Shown: positions 1-6,850, counted from the first letter of the stretch. The stretch: DNA of 12,555 bases from Nitrososphaeria archaeon (GCA_029776125.1 JARVJS010000062.1:1-12555), one strand, 5' to 3'. The notes: generated from the letters alone by a model not told the origin. Numbers and translations are program-made.

Positions 1-549
1 GATCTATGGGCTGTTCCCCTTATTCCAGCACTTTTCGCATGGTATATGCTTTATAGTCCTGACTTTGGTGTAATAAACTATGCCCTACTTCAGCTAGGTG
101 TAGTTAAGACTCCTTATATGTTCCTGAATGATCCGAATACTGCACTTTACTGGATCATATGGGCTCATGCATGGCGATATACACCAATGTGGACTACAAT
201 GTTACTATCGGGTTTGTATGCTATTCCTGAAGAGTATTACGAAAGTGCGAAGATAGATGGTGCTACACCTTTTAGAACTTTTATTAAAATCACAATACCT
301 ATGTTAAAGAGGTTTCTCTTGATGAATGCTGTATTATCACTTATATGGACTTCTGGGGAATTTGCTAGTGTATGGGTTATGACAAGGGGTGGTCCAGGCA
401 ATTCTACACAGATTGTTGGAACCTATGCTTACTGGTATCTACTGTTCATAGGTAACTCGAATGTTGCTGCAGCGGCGCTAGTAGTAGCATTACCTATAAT
501 AATTGTGTTAATGCTTATCTTCATGCGTTTGGTTGGAGGTAGAAGGTGA
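1..549 (+). CDS. Sugar ABC transporter permease, MalF/UgpA type (5'-truncated)
   Basis: Inner-membrane channel subunit of a carbohydrate ABC importer. The frame is open back to base 1, so the N-terminus lies outside the window and 182 residues remain. Hydrophobic spans alternate with short loops. The cytoplasmic EAA loop that docks on the ATPase is clear at visible residues 78-100 (E..ESAKIDGATP....I.IP), which places this in the binding-protein-dependent permease family. The segment TRGGPGNST at about 128-136 is the loop commonly seen near the C-terminus of MalF/UgpA-type permeases. The gene ends in RR and its TGA overlaps the next permease start by four bases (GTGA), so the two are translationally coupled. 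An internal ATG at 46 is not the real start, because conserved membrane sequence continues upstream of it. Substrate cannot be read from the sequence. Confidence 0.93.
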   Translation, partial: DLWAVPLIPALFAWYMLYSPDFGVINYALLQLGVVKTPYMFLNDPNTALYWIIWAHAWRYTPMWTTMLLSGLYAIPEEYYESAKIDGATPFRTFIKITIPMLKRFLLMNAVLSLIWTSGEFASVWVMTRGGPGNSTQIVGTYAYWYLLFIGNSNVAAAALVVALPIIIVLMLIFMRLVGGRR

Positions 550-1412
550 AAATGGTGGAACAAAATAAAGAAAGAAGGCTTCTAAAGCCTGAAACTGCAG
601 CAAGAATAATACTCTACGCTTACATAATTTTCTACATGTTTCTAATGCTCTTCCCAATATACTGGATGTTTACTGGAGCATTTAAAGAAGATATCGATAT
701 ATTTAATCCTGCGGTAATAATTCCGGCAAGAATAACTTTCAAATACTTTTTACCACCCTACTTCGACCCAATATACTGGAGATGGATCGGAAATAGTTTT
801 ATAGTTTCAATACTTACTACAATAGTAGTAACACTTATAGCTGTACCAGCAGGATATGCGTTATCGAGAGCGAGAGGAATTTTCTTTAGCTCAACATCAA
901 AGCTCCTTGTATTCACATATACATTTCCCTCAACCTTCCTCCTAGTAGGTTTCGCTAAACTCCTAGCTGCTTTGGGCCTACTTAATTCATACGCAGGTTT
1001 AATTATGACATATGTCCCACTTAATGTTCCATATGTGACCTATCTTGTACTATCATATATGTTCGCTATACCTACTGACTTAGACGAAGCAATGTTGATA
1101 GACGGTTATTCAAGGCTGGATGTGCTTTTAAAAATTGTGATACCATTAAGTTTCCCAATAATAATAACTGGAATACTTTGGACATTTATGTGGACATGGA
1201 ATGAGCTCCTGTACGCTCTAGTTATTGTAAACCAAAAAGAGCTTTTAACAATGCCTGTAGGTCTAAATACTCTGCAAGGTGGAGAAATAAGTCCATGGGG
1301 TCAAGTATTTGCCCTATCATTACTATACACAATACCACCGATGTTAATCTTCTACGCATTAAGAAAATACTATGTCACAGGACTAATGAAAGGCGCCATT
1401 AAAGCCGCCTAA
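546..1412 (+). CDS. Sugar ABC transporter permease, MalG/UgpE type
   Basis: Second channel subunit of the sugar importer, 288 residues, the usual size for MalG-type proteins. The first membrane span is at about 21-43, with five more to about 270. The EAA loop lies at 178-200 (DLDEAMLIDGYSR...IVIP), with the conserved D-E-A and D-G. The C-terminus (GLMKGAIKAA) matches the family's G-L--GA-K ending. The start is the GTG at 546, overlapping the previous stop. GGAGGT at 535-540 sits five bases ahead of it, the best ribosome site, whereas the ATG at 552 would be 11 bases away. It should heterodimerise with the upstream permease and accept sugar from the binding protein encoded next. No ATPase gene follows; it may lie upstream of the window, or a shared MsmK/MalK-like ATPase may be used. 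Confidence 0.95.
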   Translation: MKMVEQNKERRLLKPETAARIILYAYIIFYMFLMLFPIYWMFTGAFKEDIDIFNPAVIIPARITFKYFLPPYFDPIYWRWIGNSFIVSILTTIVVTLIAVPAGYALSRARGIFFSSTSKLLVFTYTFPSTFLLVGFAKLLAALGLLNSYAGLIMTYVPLNVPYVTYLVLSYMFAIPTDLDEAMLIDGYSRLDVLLKIVIPLSFPIIITGILWTFMWTWNELLYALVIVNQKELLTMPVGLNTLQGGEISPWGQVFALSLLYTIPPMLIFYALRKYYVTGLMKGAIKAA

Positions 1413-1419
1413 AACTTCC

Positions 1420-1435
1420 TTTTTTCTATTTTTTG
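1420..1435 (+). terminator. T-rich terminator after permease pair
   Basis: Two T runs (six T, CTA, six T) start eight bases after the permease stop, on the coding strand. Oligo-T without a required hairpin is the usual archaeal termination signal. It separates the permease mRNA from the binding-protein gene, which has its own promoter. Confidence 0.55.
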
Positions 1436-1541
1436 CTCACCTATTGAAATCTTTAACAGATAACCTATTTAGGTATAAACGAATCCCTAAATTTTTTCAA
1501 TTTATGCACTCAGTTTTTTCAAAAATTATCTTATAATAACA

Positions 1542-1549
1542 TTTATATA
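1542..1549 (+). promoter_or_regulatory. TATA box for the sugar-binding protein gene
   Basis: TTTATATA is centred about 38 bases before the ATG at 1584. With the usual archaeal spacing of about 26 bases to the start site, transcription would begin near 1572 and give a leader of roughly 12 bases. No Shine-Dalgarno-like sequence precedes the ATG. The rest of the 171-base gap (1413-1583) is AT-rich with no visible gene. Confidence 0.6.
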
Positions 1550-1583
1550 AGTAGACTTTTTTTATAGATGATACGATGTAATT

Positions 1584-3041
1584 ATGTCCAAAAAAACCTT
1601 AAAAGCAATTTCCAAAAGTTTAATGATAGGTGTTATCGTTGTAATAATTGTCGCAGCTGCACTGGTTGCATATTTTGCAATGCCCCGAGCAACAACCACA
1701 ACTACATCTGCAACAACCACAACTACATCTACTACCACTGGCCCAGCTAAGGAAATAAAATTATGGAAACAAGTTTATGCAGACCAATATTCCCAGCAAG
1801 TGTGGGAAAATCTCTATAAGGAATTTGAAGCAAAGTACGGTATAAAAATAACGGCTACAACATGGGAGCCATCAGACGGAAACAATAAGATGGTTGTAGC
1901 TTATGAAGCAGGAAGCCCTGACCTGCTTCCTGATGTTAGCAACATGATAGGCGAACTTGCTACGCAAACCTATCTAAGCAGAGGAAGTGCAGAACCCTTA
2001 GATGACATCTATCAGTGGTTAAAGGACAACTGGGGTGACGACCTAAACACAGAACTATTTGAAAACCTTTTCTGGACTGGCCCAGACGGCAAAAAACACA
2101 TTTACCTGCTTCCCTGGGGTGCCTCAGGATGGTACCTTAACATACATACAGATCTTCTAGAAGGCTCTGGTGTTACTTTAGACGATCTAAAAACATTCGA
2201 TAGTCTTAATCGTTCACTGTATAAGCTGAGAGACTATTACAAGTCTAAGGGTATGAACGTAATACCTTTGGATATCCAACTTTCACCAAGCAGCCTTGGT
2301 GACGCTCACGAGGACGTTGACTTATTCTATACAGTTTTCAGCGGCCACCAAGTCATAGAAAATGGTAAGATCACAATAAATGCTACGCAAGAAAACTTTA
2401 ATGCATTCGTTAAAGTGTTTGAAGTTTTCAAAAAATGGTATGAGGATGGAATATTGCCTAAAGGTGCTTTGACAGAAAGTGACATGGTAAATAATGTTAA
2501 CTTCCAGAATGGAATAACCGCTATGACATTTAACAATGTTGGTACCATGATTGGTGCAGCAAGAAGAGCTCATCCAGACTGGAACTTTGCAGTAGTACCA
2601 TTGCCATCATCAGATAAGCACCCATATCCATTCACAATTCTAATGCCCAGAACTCTCTTTATACCGGCAAATAGACCTTCACAATACAAGGATGCAGCAA
2701 AGCTATGGATAAAGTTTATCTTAAACAAAACAAATTATGCAAAATGGTACGGTGAACAAGGAGGCTTTGAATATACAGATGTACCGATATATAAGAGTTT
2801 ATTGAACAGGGGCCAATACTTAACTGACCCTGTATGGAAAGGTGTAGCGGAATCATTTAAGCCTGGCGCAAAAGTCTACTTATGGTCAAGATTCCAAAGT
2901 ATGACCTTTGCTGATAGCTACAACAGAGCTCTAGTGCAAATCTCAGAACAAAAAGCTATGATCGGTGTACTAACTCCAGTAGATGCTGCAAAGGAGTACA
3001 TTAATGCACTATTCCCACTTTATAAAAAGTGGGGCTGGTAA
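1584..3041 (+). CDS. Membrane-anchored extracellular sugar-binding protein (ABC family 1)
   Basis: Solute-binding subunit that captures sugar outside the cell for the two permeases upstream; 485 residues. Residues 1-12 are basic (MSKKTLKAISKS), 13-33 form a hydrophobic helix, and a Thr-rich stalk follows (about 35-53, two perfect ATTTTTS units and more T). The globular domain from about 57 opens with the strand-start EIKLWKQVY and continues as a family 1 (MalE-like) fold. There is no lipobox cysteine. The K-S-L sequence at 11-13 before the hydrophobic stretch fits the class III, pilin-like signal (PibD type) known for crenarchaeal sugar-binding proteins; an uncleaved N-terminal anchor is the alternative. 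The Thr-rich stalk is a likely O-glycosylated spacer (inference). Its own promoter may let it be made in excess over the permeases. Confidence 0.93.
   Translation: MSKKTLKAISKSLMIGVIVVIIVAAALVAYFAMPRATTTTTSATTTTTSTTTGPAKEIKLWKQVYADQYSQQVWENLYKEFEAKYGIKITATTWEPSDGNNKMVVAYEAGSPDLLPDVSNMIGELATQTYLSRGSAEPLDDIYQWLKDNWGDDLNTELFENLFWTGPDGKKHIYLLPWGASGWYLNIHTDLLEGSGVTLDDLKTFDSLNRSLYKLRDYYKSKGMNVIPLDIQLSPSSLGDAHEDVDLFYTVFSGHQVIENGKITINATQENFNAFVKVFEVFKKWYEDGILPKGALTESDMVNNVNFQNGITAMTFNNVGTMIGAARRAHPDWNFAVVPLPSSDKHPYPFTILMPRTLFIPANRPSQYKDAAKLWIKFILNKTNYAKWYGEQGGFEYTDVPIYKSLLNRGQYLTDPVWKGVAESFKPGAKVYLWSRFQSMTFADSYNRALVQISEQKAMIGVLTPVDAAKEYINALFPLYKKWGW
1689..1730 (+). repeat. Perfect 21-bp tandem repeat coding the Thr-rich stalk
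   Basis: Two identical 21-base units (1689-1709 and 1710-1730), in frame, each coding ATTTTTS. A degenerate continuation (TTT) follows. Unit identity at the DNA level, including the same mixed Thr codons, indicates a recent duplication or slippage, which would change stalk length without altering the frame. Confidence 0.9.
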
Positions 3042-3042
3042 A

Positions 3043-3079
3043 CTTTTCTCTTTATTTTTTTATTATATTATTTTTTATT
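3043..3079 (+). terminator. T-rich terminator after binding-protein gene
   Basis: The coding strand carries several T runs right after the stop (for example seven T at 3055-3061 and six T at 3071-3076), consistent with archaeal oligo-T termination before the leuB-like gene's own promoter. Confidence 0.5.
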
Positions 3080-3105
3080 CTATTGCAGTTTAAAAAATAA
3101 AAGAG

Positions 3106-3113
3106 CTTATATA
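3106..3113 (+). promoter_or_regulatory. TATA box for the leuB-like gene
   Basis: CTTATATA is centred about 29 bases before the ATG at 3139. The expected start site is within a few bases of the ATG, so the mRNA is probably leaderless. No Shine-Dalgarno sequence is present. Confidence 0.6.
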
Positions 3114-3138
3114 CTTCTGACCTATTTCCTGTAGAAAT

Positions 3139-4152
3139 ATGGGTTATAAAATTGCTTGGATTAAAGGTGACGGTATCGGTCCGGAAATCTCTGAAACTGC
3201 ATTTAATGTTGTCGAAGCTTTGGAGTCAAAGTATAATCTGAATTTTGAGATAGTTTTTTATGATGCTGGTGATGTCTGTCTCACTAGAAGGGGGACTGCT
3301 TTGCCTTCTGAAACTGTTGAAGGCTTTAAAAGAGCTGATGTTGCAATAAAGGGCCCAGTTGGAGAAACTTCCATGGATGCAACGGTTAAGTTGAGACAAA
3401 TGTTTGATCTATATGCAAACATAAGACCTGTAAAAAACTTTCCCAATATTGAATGTGTTAGAAATATAGATGTTGTTATTGTTAGAGAAAATTCTGAAGA
3501 CTTGTATAAAGGATTCGAATTCGAGCTTGATAACATGGCTATTGCTTTAAGGATAATCTCCGATTACGCAACTAGAAGAATAGCACGATTAGCGGGGAAA
3601 ATAGCAAATAAAAGGTCTGGTCTGGTTACGATTGTACACAAGTCTAATGTTTTAAGAAAGACATGTGGCCTTTTTTCAAAAGTTGCAAAGGAAGAACTTT
3701 CAAAATATCATGTAAATGTGAATGAAATGTATGTTGACGCTGCTTCTGCGATGTTGATAAGGTCTCCGGAAAGGTTTGATGTTATTTTAACAACAAACAT
3801 GTTCGGTGACATACTAAGTGATGAAGCTGCACAGATAGCTGGAAGTTTAGGTATAGGCCCATCTGCCAACCTCGGAGAAGAAAAAGCCTTATTTGAACCA
3901 ATACATGGTGCTGCTCCGGATATAGCAGGAAAAAATATAGCAAACCCTTATGCTATGATTCTTTCATTTAAAATGTTAATGGAATGGTTAGGTGAAAGAA
4001 AGAACGATCAACGCCTTAAAGAGGCTGCTTCTACACTTGAATCCGCAGTAGTAAATGCTCTTAAAATGGGCTACAAAACACCTGATATAGGAGGAGATAA
4101 GAAAACTAATGAAGTAGGAAGTTTTATTCATAAACTAATAAAAAATTTATAA
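3139..4152 (+). CDS. leuB: NAD-type beta-decarboxylating dehydrogenase, probable 3-isopropylmalate dehydrogenase
   Basis: Oxidises and decarboxylates a 2-hydroxy diacid; most likely 3-isopropylmalate in leucine synthesis. The family is certain: N-terminal GDGIGPE (10-16), KGPVGE (71-76), substrate arginines R86, R96 and R116, catalytic Y123 (VRENSEDLYKG) and K168 (VHKSN), metal aspartates D200, D224 and D228 (DILSDEAAQIAGSLG), and the cofactor loop HGAAPDIAGK. D261 in that loop is the residue that favours NAD over NADP. Length (337) and sequence resemble, from memory, the Sulfolobus isopropylmalate dehydrogenase. The VREN-E-LY loop is also seen in isocitrate and homoisocitrate enzymes, so substrate is not proven. 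No other leucine gene is adjacent; it appears monocistronic with a leaderless start. Confidence 0.85.
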   Translation: MGYKIAWIKGDGIGPEISETAFNVVEALESKYNLNFEIVFYDAGDVCLTRRGTALPSETVEGFKRADVAIKGPVGETSMDATVKLRQMFDLYANIRPVKNFPNIECVRNIDVVIVRENSEDLYKGFEFELDNMAIALRIISDYATRRIARLAGKIANKRSGLVTIVHKSNVLRKTCGLFSKVAKEELSKYHVNVNEMYVDAASAMLIRSPERFDVILTTNMFGDILSDEAAQIAGSLGIGPSANLGEEKALFEPIHGAAPDIAGKNIANPYAMILSFKMLMEWLGERKNDQRLKEAASTLESAVVNALKMGYKTPDIGGDKKTNEVGSFIHKLIKNL

Positions 4153-4160
4153 AGACAAGT

Positions 4161-4168
4161 TTTAAAGC
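4161..4168 (+). promoter_or_regulatory. Probable TATA box for tRNA-Ser
   Basis: TTTAAAGC lies about 30 bases before the first tRNA base (4195), placing the predicted start near 4190, a few bases 5' of the mature end that RNase P would trim. Confidence 0.4.
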
Positions 4169-4194
4169 AAACTAATAATAATGAACTTGTGATG

Positions 4195-4294
4195 GCCGGG
4201 ATCGCCTAGCCTGGTAGGGCGATGGCCTGGAGCCGTTTAGACGGAAAGCCATTGACTCGAAAGAGTCTTGGGGGTTCAAATCCCCCTCCCGGCG
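4195..4294 (+). tRNA. tRNA-Ser(GGA) with a 14-base intron
   Basis: A full type II cloverleaf can be drawn. Acceptor GCCGGGA (4195-4201) pairs with TCCCGGC (4287-4293). D stem GCC (4204-4206) pairs with GGC (4218-4220). Anticodon stem ATGGC (4222-4226) pairs with GCCAT (4248-4252). The long variable arm is GACTC-GAAA-GAGTC (4254-4267), and the T arm has five G, the TTCAAAT loop and five C (4270-4286). The discriminator is G (4294), typical of Ser; Leu, the other long-arm class, has A. CCA is not encoded. The anticodon stem encloses 21 bases rather than 7; removing 14 leaves the CTGGA... loop with anticodon GGA. The tRNA runs toward the radical SAM gene, whose stop is 10 bases away. Confidence 0.95.
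4233..4246 (+). other. tRNA-Ser intron at position 37/38
   Basis: Fourteen extra bases between the anticodon and the 3' half of its stem, holding a small hairpin CCGT-TTAG-ACGG (4233-4244). Position 37/38 is the standard archaeal site. I could not draw a fully canonical bulge-helix-bulge, so the boundary may be off by one; a 4232-4245 intron leaves the same anticodon. Confidence 0.7.
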
Positions 4295-4304
4295 CCTCTC
4301 TTTT

Positions 4305-5369
4305 CTATGGTATTATCTCAATAGAATTGTTATATGTTGGATATATTAAATCATATAATTGTATTTTACCAGTTTTTGTCATCTCAATAATTTTCGGTTT
4401 CAGTTCTCTGATTCTTTCTATTAACCAAATATTTAATTTACATATTTCTTTAAAACCTTTTTCACCCCAAAATTTTTCCATATAAGTATATAAACATCTT
4501 CCACCACATTCTCTTGAAACAATACAAGATCTACATGGTTCTCCTATTAATATTTTTTCTGGCTTTCTAAAACTTTTTAAATCTTCAGATAATACTGCCC
4601 ATTTTTCCTCAACAGCAATTGGACAAGATAATATTCTCCCATCTGTTGTTACTGTGACAGAATCTATGCCTGAACCGCAAGGTGGCATAGTTCCACCATA
4701 TAAGTTTCTTTTGAATATTCCTTGGAATGGTGCAATTCCTAAAATCGTTTTTTCTTGCATTTTTTTGAACCAGAAGTTGAGAAGTTTTTCAAGATTTGGT
4801 AAATAATTATTTTTCACCCACCCTTCAAAATTTTTCCATCTTTCACTCCATACTACATTAAGTTGCCAATGTATATGATCAAATAGTCCTGTTGAAAGTA
4901 GATGTAGAACATCTCTATAAATGTTGCCTTCCTCTGTTAGAGTCATGCGTGCAACAAGGTCTCCTTTAAAACCCTTCTTCTTCAATAATCTTGCATTCTC
5001 TAAGATTCTATCATAAACTCCTTTTCCACGATACATATCTGTTATTTCCTTAACACCATCTATAGACAATAAGATTACATCAAATTTATTTAAAAGCTCA
5101 AATTCTGTATCATTTATCAAAAGGCCATTAGTTTGTAAAACAAACTTTTTTGCGGGTATTTCCTTAATCACCTTTTTTATGAAGATTTGATTTAGGAGAG
5201 GTTCTCCGCCATAAAAGCAGATATAGCATTCCCTATCTTTCTTTAATAATCTTTTTAAATCGTCAAACTTGTACTTTATTTCCCATGGCATCTTCTCTTT
5301 GCTAAAACTTCCTCCACAATATTTACAATTAAGATTACATTTTCCTGTTGTATAAATTATGTAGAGCAT
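4305..5369 (-). CDS. SPASM-domain radical SAM enzyme, putative peptide/protein-modifying
   Basis: Iron-sulfur enzyme that cleaves S-adenosylmethionine to a radical; 354 residues. The N-terminal motif C11-x3-C15-x2-C18 binds the SAM cluster, GGEP at 54-57 is the SAM-binding strand, and a partial TIM barrel runs to about 215. The C-terminus has the complete seven-cysteine SPASM pattern: C231-x12-G-x4-C249, then C279-x2-C282-x5-C288-x3-C292, then C310, predicting two auxiliary 4Fe-4S clusters. SPASM enzymes commonly modify peptides or proteins (thioethers, cross-links, maturase roles). The sequence recalls the archaeal 'putative peptide-modifying' AF1577-type group, from memory and unverified. 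It starts 11 bases after the nikR-like stop with no clear ribosome site, so it is probably co-transcribed and under nickel-regulator control. No candidate substrate peptide is adjacent. Confidence 0.9.
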   Translation of the reverse strand: MLYIIYTTGKCNLNCKYCGGSFSKEKMPWEIKYKFDDLKRLLKKDRECYICFYGGEPLLNQIFIKKVIKEIPAKKFVLQTNGLLINDTEFELLNKFDVILLSIDGVKEITDMYRGKGVYDRILENARLLKKKGFKGDLVARMTLTEEGNIYRDVLHLLSTGLFDHIHWQLNVVWSERWKNFEGWVKNNYLPNLEKLLNFWFKKMQEKTILGIAPFQGIFKRNLYGGTMPPCGSGIDSVTVTTDGRILSCPIAVEEKWAVLSEDLKSFRKPEKILIGEPCRSCIVSRECGGRCLYTYMEKFWGEKGFKEICKLNIWLIERIRELKPKIIEMTKTGKIQLYDLIYPTYNNSIEIIP

Positions 5370-5380
5370 ACTGGTTACAA

Positions 5381-5803
5381 TTAAACGATTTTATAGCCAA
5401 TATTTTTTAATCTCATATCCATTAGTCCATTTATTAATTCTCTAATTTTTTCTATTTTTCCTTTAACAACCAATGTCTCGAAGCATCTTTCAATATCTAA
5501 ATGTATGTGTAAAGTTGAAATTATCTCGTTTGAATATTTGTGTTGTAACTCTAAAAGTTTGTCCAAGAGTTCCTTCTTATGTTCAAAGATGTAACTTATT
5601 GTACCTACACATTCGTCTTCTCCTCTTCTTGAAAGCATCTTATTTTCTTCTATAAACAATTCTACCGCTTTTGTGATCGCATTAGACCTTTTCCTTATCC
5701 CTTTTTCTCTCATTATGTTTTCTAATGTATTTAAAACATCTTTTGGGATTGTCACACTTATTCTTTTCACTCCCTCCAAAGAGGACATCTCCTTTTCTTT
5801 CAC
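5381..5803 (-). CDS. nikR: NikR-type nickel-responsive ribbon-helix-helix regulator
   Basis: Tetrameric DNA-binding repressor that senses nickel. The ribbon-helix-helix comes first (VKRISVTIPKDVLNTLENIMREKG..RSNAI), followed by an ACT-like metal domain. All four square-planar nickel ligands of E. coli NikR (H76, H87, H89, C95) have equivalents: H88 (LQH), H99 and H101 (TLHIH) and C107 (IERC), counting from the start used here. The start is uncertain. AAGGAG (5809-5814 on this strand's template coordinates) stands five bases before GTG at 5803, giving 140 residues, close to the usual 130-140. ATG at 5788 would give 135, while the farther ATG at 5872 adds 28 unrelated residues and overlaps the divergent gene. 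It is the first gene of a likely operon with the radical SAM gene. No nickel transporter or nickel enzyme lies nearby. Confidence 0.87.
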   Translation of the reverse strand: MKEKEMSSLEGVKRISVTIPKDVLNTLENIMREKGIRKRSNAITKAVELFIEENKMLSRRGEDECVGTISYIFEHKKELLDKLLELQHKYSNEIISTLHIHLDIERCFETLVVKGKIEKIRELINGLMDMRLKNIGYKIV

Positions 5804-5808
5804 ATAAA

Positions 5809-5814
5809 CTCCTT
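5809..5814 (-). promoter_or_regulatory. Shine-Dalgarno site deciding the nikR start
   Basis: Reads AAGGAG on the minus strand, five bases ahead of GTG at 5803. A second AAGGAG touches the ATG at 5788 with no spacer and so is a poorer site. This favours the GTG start, although the TATA element at 5820-5827 would suit 5788 better. Confidence 0.45.
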
Positions 5815-5819
5815 GATAC

Positions 5820-5839
5820 TTATTAAACTTTTTTAATAA
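5820..5839. promoter_or_regulatory. Palindromic divergent promoter/operator between nikR and the ThiN regulator
   Basis: Perfect inverted repeat TTATTAAA-CTTT-TTTAATAA. The right arm is a TATA-like element centred about 29 bases before the ATG at 5865, which would give a leaderless plus-strand mRNA. The left arm, read on the minus strand, is the same element facing nikR. The repeat therefore holds both TATA boxes and could be an operator for either regulator; AT-rich symmetry alone is the competing explanation. Confidence 0.5.
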
Positions 5840-5864
5840 CTCCCATTGTTCCAAAAATGATAGT

Positions 5865-6809
5865 ATGTTCACTTTCTGTGAAGTTGTTGCTGAGGAACTA
5901 TTGCCTCCATTAAGGGCACTAATAGCACATAAGCTTAAAGAAAAAGGATACAGCCAAACTCATATTTCAGCACTTCTTGGGAAAACTCAACCTTTAATAA
6001 GCCATTATTTAGATAATGATATAAGATACTGGAAAGATAAGCTTGAACAATTTGGTTTTGATGCAGAAATACTAGAAAGCTATGTTCGGACAATAATAAA
6101 CGATATTTCCTCTGATCCAACTTCAGTAGTAAAAACTTTTAATCTAATACTGAAAGATATATTAAAAAGTGGTAAGATCTGTTATGTTCATAGACGAAAG
6201 TTTCCACTACTAAATAATTGTAATGTATGTATTGAACTGTTTTCTCAACAAAAGTTAGAATTAAATAAGGAACGAGAAAATCTTTTAAAGTCTTTGGAAA
6301 AGGCTATTAAAGAAATTGAAGAGTCACCATATTTTTCATCATTAGTTCCTGAAGTATATGTTAATATAGCTGCCTCACTTGATATATGTAATTCATTTGA
6401 AGATATTGCCACTATCCCTGGTAGAATTGTTAAAGTTAAAAATAGAGTTAAAGCTCTTATGCCTCCAGAATTTGGAGTAGTAAGCCATCTAACAAAGCTT
6501 CTTTTAGAAGTTAAAAAAATTGATTCTTCAACAAATGTTGTTATAAACATAAAATATGATAAAAAGCTTGCTCGCATTGTTTCTGAATCAAAAATCTCCT
6601 TTACAAAAACTGAGCATAAGATAATATATAATGAGGATGATATAATTAATTATATAAGACGTGCTATTATAAAATTTGGTGCTATTCCTCAAATAGTTTT
6701 TGATGAAGGCGGATTCGGTCTTGAGCCAATGACTTATGTTTTCGGAAAGTCTATAGAAGAAGTTGTAGAACTTGTATTAAATTTGGCAAAAATGTATGTT
6801 TTAAAGTAA
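5865..6809 (+). CDS. thiR: HTH-ThiN transcriptional regulator (ThiR type)
   Basis: Probable regulator of thiamine genes; 314 residues. An N-terminal helix-turn-helix (about 15-50, KEKGYSQTHISALLGKTQPL) is joined by a linker to a C-terminal ThiN domain (about 160-314). The ThiN signatures are IPGRI (184-188), PPEFGVVSH (200-208), NIKYD (228-232) and FDEGGFGLEPM (279-289). ThiN alone or fused to ThiD makes thiamine phosphate; fused to an HTH, as here, the archaeal family is known to act as a regulator sensing thiamine phosphates. In the linker, C106-x2-H109 and C119-x2-C122 look like a metal site. It is divergent from nikR across a short shared promoter region and probably leaderless. No thiamine biosynthesis gene is in the window; the ECF component at 11989 is a possible but unproven target. 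Confidence 0.85.
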   Translation: MFTFCEVVAEELLPPLRALIAHKLKEKGYSQTHISALLGKTQPLISHYLDNDIRYWKDKLEQFGFDAEILESYVRTIINDISSDPTSVVKTFNLILKDILKSGKICYVHRRKFPLLNNCNVCIELFSQQKLELNKERENLLKSLEKAIKEIEESPYFSSLVPEVYVNIAASLDICNSFEDIATIPGRIVKVKNRVKALMPPEFGVVSHLTKLLLEVKKIDSSTNVVINIKYDKKLARIVSESKISFTKTEHKIIYNEDDIINYIRRAIIKFGAIPQIVFDEGGFGLEPMTYVFGKSIEEVVELVLNLAKMYVLK

Positions 6810-6822
6810 TGCATTTTAAAAA

Positions 6823-6830
6823 TTTATTAA
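6823..6830 (+). promoter_or_regulatory. TATA box for the aminotransferase operon
   Basis: TTTATTAA is centred about 38 bases before the TTG at 6865, predicting a start near 6852 and a short leader that still includes GGTG. Spacing matches the binding-protein promoter at 1542. Confidence 0.45.
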
Positions 6831-6850
6831 TTTCAAAATTTATTGTGAAC

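Noticed and set aside
1689..1730. Possible CRISPR or mobile-element repeat
   Set aside because: Only two adjacent 21-base copies with no spacers; they are codons for a Thr-rich protein linker.
2322..2573. Minus-strand frames inside the binding-protein gene
   Set aside because: Fully contained in a strong coding gene with no supporting motifs.
4222..4485. 87-codon plus-strand open frame beginning inside the tRNA
   Set aside because: It overlaps the tRNA-Ser and the 3' end of the radical SAM gene on the other strand; no family resemblance and no ribosome site.
5370..5380. Precursor peptide gene next to the radical SAM enzyme
   Set aside because: The gap to nikR is 11 bases, and downstream lies a tRNA; no small ORF with a suitable leader/core is visible nearby.
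5840..5864. TPP riboswitch ahead of the ThiN regulator
   Set aside because: The predicted transcript starts at or next to the ATG, leaving no leader to hold one.
6245..6577. 110-codon minus-strand frame within the ThiN regulator gene
   Set aside because: Antisense shadow of a well-supported gene; low-complexity Ser/Leu composition and no domain.
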